A stretch of DNA of 64,000 nt from Bimastos eiseni (Eukaryota; Annelida; Clitellata; Crassiclitellata; Lumbricidae): NCBI GenBank assembly GCA_959347315.1, contig OY365807.1:11375287-11439286 (forward strand), given 5' to 3'. Shown here in pieces: positions 57,268-64,000 of the stretch (within the stretch, counting starts at the first letter, position 1; every line of letters starts with the position of its first letter). The position numbers were made by a program, and so were the translations under genes. The notes under the pieces are model-generated. The model made no database searches. It worked only from the letters and a program-made list of their open reading frames with translations, and was not told the origin of the DNA.

Positions 57268-57442
57268 ACACGTGGGTAACAGGTCTATCTTTTTCTTCTC
57301 GAGATTAGGCCTAATAACATAGTAGGTGAATCGTTGGGGCAAAGAATCTCCATTCTCATGAATATTATAACTAGTTTTAATTGCGATTTTGACCGCATAG
57401 AGTTGAGCACGTGTGTCTGTTGCGATTGGTATAATCTATATA
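57181..57442. repeat. Perfect 50-bp inverted repeat with 162-bp spacer
   Basis: 57181-57230 and 57393-57442 are exact reverse complements over 50 bp, with arms containing CAACAGACACACGTGCTCAA. The spacer holds a (TA)n run and unrelated sequence. Such perfect pairing implies recent origin or gene conversion between arms. Confidence 0.93.
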
Positions 57443-57899
57443 ATGATATTGAGTCAAAGTGGTTCACATGGTCGATGACCGATAACAGAGAGCGTTTATA
57501 AACATTAAGCTCTATAGGTATTAAAATTATATGGAAGACATCGATATTGAGCTTCCCGCTTGCGAATAGGCCTATTAATTGTCACCAAAGATCTTCGAGT
57601 ATAGGCCTTTCGGTAGGCCTACTCTCAGTCAATAGTTGGTATTAGGCTACTGTTAGCTTATAGACTGCCTGCGTAGTAATGCATTAATAATTAGACCTAT
57701 GATAATTTTGAGGTCGATCTAATTCAGCCTAATTCGATTGCATCAAACAGTTTGCTTCTGATGATTGCATCTGTTCGACTTGATGACTTAGCGAAATATT
57801 CACATGCATATAATAATGTGAATTTATTATAGCCTATATGGGCCCTAAATTAGGAAACCTTTTAAAGGAGAAACTGAAAGCTGTGCTCTTAACAACTCA

Positions 57900-57903
57900 T
57901 ATT

Positions 57904-57955
<52 letters not shown>
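57900..57955. repeat. (TA)n microsatellite followed by CT-rich DNA
   Basis: About 52 bp of TA, then CTCCTCTTCTCC and a TCTG/TCTC stretch to 58020. Confidence 0.95.
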
Positions 57956-58141
57956 CCAACTCCTCCTCTTCTCCTTCGTCTCTCTCTCTGTCTCTGTTTC
58001 TGTCTGTCTGTCTCTCTATCTTCCGTGGCTTCTATGCATCATCCACTGTAGACGCCTGTCTCTACACACGTAGGCCTACTGGCATGCAATTGCCTCTAGT
58101 TCTGTGAAATTAACCTGTTCTGGCTTCCTAACTGTCTACTG

Positions 58142-58203
58142 ATTTTCCTTCTCTTGAAGAACACTGCCATGTACATAGCAGTTTTCTTCAAGAGAAGGAA
58201 AAT
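58142..58203. ncRNA. 62-nt near-perfect hairpin, possible miRNA-like precursor or palindrome
   Basis: Left arm ATTTTCCTTCTCTTGAAGAA pairs completely with TTCTTCAAGAGAAGGAAAAT. One mismatch follows, then ACTGC pairs with GCAGT around a 10-nt loop (CATGTACATA). Size and shape suit a pre-miRNA on either strand, but the stem is more perfect than most animal miRNAs and it lies next to a LINE fragment, so a transposon palindrome is as likely. Confidence 0.3.
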
Positions 58204-58244
58204 TTGCTCTTTGCCAACCTATTGAATCTCTCTGCTGAGCAATG

Positions 58245-59090
58245 CTGACCTTAACTGTCCTCAATGGATGTCTTCAAACCGTCTTTCATTTAACTCTCCC
58301 AAGACTCAATTGATTGGTTGAGCACCCGCCAGCAGCTGCTTAAACTTAATTACGCTCTAATTGCCAAGCGGTCGGCTCAGTCTAGTTTCTCGACAAATGT
58401 CCGCAATCTGGACGTTACTCTGGACAATATACTCCATCCTTCTATGCACACATCTCTAATCTCTCTCGGTCTAGCTTCTATCATTTGCGGCGACTACGCG
58501 CCATCCGACGATCTGCCTCTTCGGTCATTTTTTCCCTCCATGGCTCATGTCTTCATCTGTGCCCGCATTGACTACTGTCACTCATTACTCGTCGGTCTTC
58601 CAAAACTCCGCCTCACTCCGCTCCAGTCTGTACTTAATGCAGCTGCTCGTTTGATCGCCCGTCTTCCTCGTTTCTCACATATTTCTGCTTCTCCTGACCG
58701 ATAGGTTTCGGTTCAAAGTTCTCTTTCTTACATACATAGCATTGTAGGGTCAGGCTTCACGCTATCTTTGTGATCTATCAGGCAACCTATCTCAGCTACC
58801 ACTAGACGTCCTCTCCGTTCTTTAGACCGTCATGACCTACTAGTACCTTGGTCTAGAACTACCAGCATCGTGCCTATACCTCGGTTGGCCCTTCGCTATG
58901 GAATAACCTTCCTGCTGTGACTCATGATAAAATCTTTTCTATTAGCACAACTGTTTCTGCTCGTTGTCTTACTTACGACTTTTCTTTTCTCTAGTGGTTC
59001 TTCTCACTGGGAGCGCCTCTGATTAGGTTGTACTGCGAGAGGCGCTTTATATATCCGTAAATAGAATAGAATATAACCATCCCTGCTCTT
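58245..59090 (+). mobile_element. CR1/L2-like LINE 3' fragment
   Basis: Frames read WMSSNRLSFNSPKTQLI, STRQQLLKL, NVRNLDVTLDN and ARIDYCHSLLVGLPKLRL. They continue with LQSVLNAAARLIARLPRFS and a W-N-x-L-P-like region with stops. The copy ends GAGAGGCGCTTTATATATCC and AATAGAATA. Motif order fits the RT C-terminal half of CR1/L2-type LINEs. Frameshifts and stops make it a dead copy. Confidence 0.88.
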
Positions 59091-59364
59091 TTCCGCTCAG
59101 TTCTATTGACCCCACATAACATCCTTCACAACCATCTCCCGCCCCGTGAGGTCACCTCAGATAATCATAACCTACGATCCAGATCACGTGACCTCACCCT
59201 AGCTAGAGTTGACGCCTTGGCCAAAGAACTATTATTAAACGGATGTTAGACAACGTACTTTGCTTGAACGGTTACTATCATTTACTAATCATAATTATTC
59301 ATACACGCTATAATCTTACGCTGGTAATCTTATAAACATGATTAAACTTACTTACTTACTTTTT

Positions 59365-59665
59365 GACACTTGTGTCGTGTATCCCGAATTCAAATCTGGC
59401 CTTACTGTCGCTCGATTGTGTTTTTACTGAGCGAACCTCTGTGAATAAGTTGGTCTAGCGATTGAGAACCGTAGAGTATTGAACAACACACTGGCTGGTG
59501 AATTTAGTTCTATTTCCGTATCTTGCGTTAGGTTGACTAGTCCTTCTATCTCTTGGCGGCGTCGTTGGTTAAGTTAGATGTAGCCTGTACAGTGTGCATA
59601 ACGTAATGAAAATTGAACGCCTTGCACGGCTGCCGACAGTTTAATTCGACTCATGAGTCTTCTTT
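59365..59665 (+). mobile_element. SINE-like repeat related to 1885-1985
   Basis: A B-box-like GAATTCAAATCTGG at about 59388-59401 is followed by a body shared with the copy near 1.9 kb (TAGTCCTTCTATCTCTTGGC; TTGCACGGCTGCC). Confidence 0.5.
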
Positions 59666-61325
59666 AATAATTTCCATCATTCGTTTATGTTTGTAATCAG
59701 GGTTTGAAGTTGAAAAAAAAGAAGTGTCGGTATGGATACAAGAACCATCCCTTCCGTCCCTCCCGGAATATTTAACGAATCTTGTCAACATTCACTGTTA
59801 TGCAAATGATTTTAGAGCATTGTTAATCGAATTCCTTTTTAACTTAGCGATTTCACAGTTGGAGTGGCCTTCCGACTATATTTAGAGATTAGACCTTCTG
59901 TACTCAACCTTCCTAGGGGCAGCACGTGTTTCAAAAACCTTATATCTAGATCTCTGTTAGTCGCTGCGAAATGCTAGGGCTCCAGTCCTATAGTGTTTGC
60001 AGTATCGCCATTTTTTTACCAGTTGAGTAAATGCTGGCGTGATTTGCTCACGTGTTATCTGGTTCACGTAGGACATTTTGGTGGCCTGCATCTGTCTGCA
60101 TGTCTCTCTGTCCGTCCTCGTGTCTGTATCTATCATTTTTTGCCCCTGTCTTTGTATCTGTCTATCTCTTTGTCTATTGCTGTCACACACTACAAAACCT
60201 ACACACTGAGCGTCGATAGCTTCATGATTAGTGTAGTGGTTATAGCTCAGTTCTCAGCTAGTTGAATAAAGCAAATTAGTTCATCTTATTTGCGTGCATT
60301 AATAGCTCCTCAAATTCTTTATAGTCGCTAAGCTTCTTATGTTTTTTTGTACAACCAGTTTGTCTGTTATATTAAATCTACTAAAGATTTCTTCTGGCAA
60401 GGGACAATTTGAGCACCGCCACTGTTATGAAAATCCACGGGAACATAAAATTATTATGTACTAGAGGGACCAACGTCCCTTCAGGGTCCCCATTGAACCC
60501 ACATGCTCTAGCTTGTAGGCCTACTTAGCTATTATTTACTTTAAACTCATGTTTGTGATCTATTTGTCATGACGTTTTGCTTTCATTTTTGTGTTGGAAT
60601 CAATAAACCGAAATAAGGTGAATATAATTGAATAGTCAGCCTGGATATCAACATTGAAGCCGCCAGTTGAAATACCTCCAGGACAGATGTCTAGACCACT
60701 TGAGCAGCCAATATAACGAGCACACTGACCGCACTTTGTAGATAACGAGATTTAAGGTCGAGAGAAAAGATTGCCATCCAGGCCACACTCACCGTCGCAA
60801 GGCTGAGTAGAATGCCCTACCCTAGCTAGGTGACATTAAATGTCAAGATCAGACTCCTAAGCAGCCGATTACGTGACTTTGAAATTTTCATAGGAGCAAC
60901 GACCCAACCATTTCCTTTTCCTTTCTAAGTGCATCTCATGCATATTCCTATTTCTTTCGTTTTTCAAATCTAGACTCGTGTCTTATCTTGTATCAAAGAG
61001 CCATGATGATTTTAACTGTGATTATAGCCTTTTAATTGGGGGCGGAGACCTATACGAATGCAGGAGTGCCTATGGAGTACAACGTCCTTGATCGAGATGC
61101 CTATGAAACCAACGGTAGGGCTATTCCTACTTTACCAGTAACCATTGCCCGCTATGGTGTCGCTCAATCAGTAAGCAATTTGGATTTCATATTGACCTAT
61201 TATAGAAATAGAAATTCGTCGACCGCTGCCTTGACGTTGAGCCGCTTAATTATATATCGAATGAACTACAACGATCACAAATCGACATAAATAAAGAGAC
61301 AATTCTGTCTCTCTGTGCGGCTCTC
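59666..61325. other. Intergenic, nothing recognised
   Basis: A TCTG/TCTA-rich patch lies at 60085-60180. No gene or repeat family was recognised otherwise. Confidence 0.35.
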
Positions 61326-61825
61326 TGTCCGCGATGCATTTGCACAGTCTTAGAGCTATTCACTGGAAACATTCACCGTGGGCTCGGGGAACACCTGGGA
61401 CACACAGTCGAGGGGTTCGTGAACCCCGCGGACGCCGTCTTCTTGGTCTGCAGGGCCAAAAACATGTCTCAAGACCCCCAAGAAAAGTTTCCTCTTCAGT
61501 CGCCAGGAGCGTGTCGACCTGCTGTACATGTGCACGTCTGCCACACCTCTTCTTCTTTTGCGAATGGACGGTTTGGGAGATATCGTATAGGTAGCAGGTA
61601 TACAGATGGCAATCGTTTGCACAGTCGGTCAAGTGGGTATGTACTTTGTACGCATCAGTGTCTATACACAATAACGTTTATGCATTTCCACACTTTTACA
61701 GCTGTTCACTCGAAACCTTCACCGTTCGCTTGGGAAACATCTCTGACACTCAGTAATGGGGGTTGGTGAACCCCGCAGCCACCGTCTACCTGCTCTTCCC
61801 GACCAAAAACCTGTCTCCACCCTTG
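61326..61825 (+). repeat. Three-copy dispersed repeat, copies 2 and 3 in tandem
   Basis: Copy 2 (about 61330-61530) has GCTCGGGGAACACCTGGGAC, GTGAACCCCGCGGACGCC and the frame NPADAVFLVCRAKNMSQDP. Copy 3 (about 61682-61825) has GCTTGGGAAACATCTCTGAC and GTGAACCCCGCAGCCACC but is frameshifted later. Each starts GCATTT(G/C)CACA and passes through TTAGAGCT or TTACAGCT. Confidence 0.7.
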
Positions 61826-62714
61826 CAACGCCGGGTTCCCAGCTATTCTACTATATACAGCAACTGAGCCAGAGATGTGCTACGTGTGCATCGATGAATC
61901 TGGTTTTGAACTAGTTGGGCACGTGTTAATACACGCGCACCACAGTTGGCGATACTATTAGGTCTATTACATGTAGGCCAAGTATGCAAACCAATCAAAA
62001 GTCAAGCAAGGGTCAAGGACGAGATCCGCGTGTGACTGTGATCATTATCTTAACTAGTAGGCCTACTCTGTCTGCTTGTTCTTGTTCTTTTCCTTATAGC
62101 GTCTGTCATTTCTGTCCCGATAGGCCTACTGTCGTCTGTCTGTGTCATTCCCCTTGTCCGTCCAGTGTCCATTCCACTATTATCCTCCCGAACCTCAGTC
62201 AATCTCACTCTGTAGCTTGCATTTCGCCTTCGTTTGCATGCTTACGGAGACGTACATGTAGCTAAACTAACTATGGGATAAATAAATTAAAATTGCAAAC
62301 GAACTCGTAGACATTGTCTACCAGAAGATTAATCTTTTTTGACTTAGGCCTAATTGTCGCAAGCATGTCAAACACGCAATAAAAAAAATGTTTTACTCCT
62401 AATGTTTCTCTTGACATGCTAAAAAGAGCACGATTGCTGAGTCGATCTTGTCTCACTGAAGCACGCAAACACACGTAGGCCTACGATAAAAATAGTCTCG
62501 CATAGGATAATACAATGGCCCCTTGTAAGTTTTAGTAACACTTGGGGGCGTATGAGTAATGGACAACACAATGGGACGAAGAGCTGAGAAACCGAGTTCG
62601 AGACCCGTTGGTTAAATAAGATGTATTAGAATTAATATATGTGTATTCTCTTTTACCACGCAATGGAGTCTGTTGACTATTGGCGTCTCCCTCCTCCTTG
62701 TCAAGGCTTGGGAC

Positions 62715-62856
62715 CAAAGGCGGCGATCTCGCTTGACAGGTGGGGGACATCCAATGAGAGAAGTAGGACATGTGGGGGAGGACACACGTATAAATTGTCT
62801 TCTCTCTGTAAAACAGTAAAAGGTAGGGGGACTTGTTTCCCAGATCGCCGCCTCTG
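62715..62856. mobile_element. 142-bp hAT-type MITE with perfect 8-bp TSD
   Basis: Ends CAAAGGCGGCGATCT and AGATCGCCGCCTCTG are inverted repeats, flanked by CTTGGGAC at 62707-62714 and 62857-62864. It is homologous in opposite orientation to 49237-49381. It is too small to encode anything. Confidence 0.92.
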
Positions 62857-62869
62857 CTTGGGACTGGTA

Positions 62870-63235
62870 CTGGCACCGGCTGGCCCTATACCCGAATGGA
62901 CAAGGCCCGGACGTCCAGTGGCAGAGGAATGTCGCTCTTGCGTGCTAATCGGTCACCGACCCTCTTCTCAACAGCGAAAGGCCTGTCAGATATCAGGGTC
63001 GGTTACCGTACTGGTACGCTCCTTCGCCATGACAGACGCACGCCTAGGACTCTGCTCCGTCGAACGATCTTCTGATGTAGTGTCGAACGGAGCTTTGAAG
63101 GACGATGCCCTTGCACTCTTGGTCACCGGCAACCACAGGGTGGCGGCCGGCTGAAACTCCTTCGCCACGAGCAATGCGAGCGCATCGGACGTCTTCCAGA
63201 TAGCCTGTAGGGCCTTTACTTGCAAAGGCCTAGGC
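62870..63235 (-). pseudogene. GC-rich coding-like segment with an apparent frameshift
   Basis: The minus frame from 63225 reads KALQAIWKTSDALALLVAKE, then FQPAATLWLPVTKSARASSF and a Ser/Thr-rich stretch, and stops at 62986-62988 (TGA). A shifted frame continues as LISDRPFAVEKRVGDRLARK and SDIPLPLDVRALSIRV. Base composition is far more GC-rich than the surroundings. It may be a retroelement gag-like remnant or an exon of an unknown gene. No family is recognised. Confidence 0.25.
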
Positions 63236-64000
63236 TTACATGGGCTGAATAATGTTACTTCAGCACTCGCTTCGCCAAGGCAGAACTGGTCTCATTTAGT
63301 TAACTTCATACGGTTAAGGTACGACAAGGATTGGGTATTGCTATTCAGACACCCTTTTCAAAGCAGTTTGTTTATGGGCCCATCCACATAGGCTGTTACG
63401 TGCGCGGGAGGGAGGGTTTCGAATATCGACGATTTGAGTACGGGTACGTATGGCGGGGAGATGGATCCCGAAAAATGTGTAGGCCAAATTCCTATGTACG
63501 AAATATCTAATTATGACGTCCACATTATGAAATACTAAAATCAGAACTGAAAACCCAATCACGGACTATATATATTCCTACTTAATCAATTTTTATGTAG
63601 CCTTAAAACTTTTTTTAATGTGAGTGTTGCTGGTATTTTATTTCTTCCTAACAGTTGACAGATTTAAGCAGTGAAGTAGGTTGCTTAAAAAAATAGCCTA
63701 CTGTAAATCAGGGTCTCGTAGATGTCTTTTGTTATTTAACTTTGGAAGGGGGTGGGTGTTAGATCTCAAATGTACTTACGCATGAGAGAGGTCCACAAAA
63801 TGTACGCGTTGTAACAGCGGGAAGGGGTCCGAAAATACAATTTTTGCGTACGTAATTTATGGATGGGCCCTAAGCGAGCAAGTCTGTTGTAGGCTTGTTG
63901 AGGATAGACCATACCTAGATTGCATTGTAGGCCCTACCAAGTAATTATTGGCAACTAATCGTAGGTTAACATCACGACATCAAATCAAATTGCGAGAATA
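63236..64000. other. Intergenic end of the window
   Basis: AT-rich with scattered TAGGCCTA-like words. No feature is supported. Confidence 0.4.

Overview
The window is eukaryotic nuclear DNA from an animal. Genes are split by GT-AG introns of 0.4 to 3 kb, the protein families are metazoan, and most of the sequence is AT-rich non-coding DNA full of microsatellites, minisatellites, tRNA-derived SINEs, decayed non-LTR retrotransposons and non-autonomous DNA transposons. The palindrome TAGGCCTA is strikingly frequent and many repeats carry a TATAGCGCC / GGCGCTATA end. From memory this suits a marine deuterostome invertebrate (echinoderm or hemichordate are my best guesses), but the species cannot be fixed from the sequence.

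Three genes are recognised with confidence. (1) A complete four-exon cytochrome P450 of the CYP7/CYP8 (prostacyclin synthase / oxysterol hydroxylase) type lies at 2584-8386 on the + strand. It encodes 512 aa, and its heme-binding loop is three residues shorter than the P450 consensus. (2) A five-exon MAP kinase of the ERK3/ERK4 (MAPK6/MAPK4) type lies at 24536-30327 on the + strand. It encodes 828 aa with a ~500-residue tail, and HRD has become HGN and DFG has become DFS, so it looks like a maintained pseudokinase. (3) A seven-exon ACOT7-type acyl-CoA thioesterase lies at 46688-54793 on the - strand. It encodes 414 aa in a double HotDog fold behind a probable mitochondrial leader. Exon phases join perfectly in all three.

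Two further minus-strand genes are inferred from splice sites and reading phase but not assigned to a family: a five-exon gene at 9931-15592 (341 aa, every intron phase 1, C-terminal Thr run) and a two-membrane-segment gene at 36271-38728.

Layout: 1-2583 flank; 2584-8386 P450, its introns filled by a 20-bp minisatellite and tetranucleotide arrays; 8387-9930 flank with a SINE and triplet repeats; 9931-15592 unknown gene with LINE pieces in its last intron; 15593-24532 intergenic mobile-element zone with two hAT-type elements; 24536-30327 pseudokinase followed by a possible long 3' UTR with a SINE to about 32.8 kb; 32.8-36.2 kb intergenic; 36271-38728 membrane-protein gene; 38.7-46.6 kb intergenic with a ~690-bp inverted-terminal-repeat element and ~1 kb of TATG repeats; 46688-54793 ACOT7, with a terminal-inverted-repeat transposon in intron 2 and a ~550-bp CTGA array in intron 1; 54.8-64 kb intergenic with hairpins, a LINE fragment, a three-copy repeat family and a hAT-type MITE.

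The genes do not form a pathway or operon. P450 and ACOT7 both act on lipids (oxygenation of sterol or eicosanoid-like substrates; hydrolysis of long-chain acyl-CoA including arachidonoyl-CoA in vertebrates), but 38 kb separates them and no functional link is claimed. No CRISPR array, rRNA, true tRNA gene or prokaryotic feature was seen.
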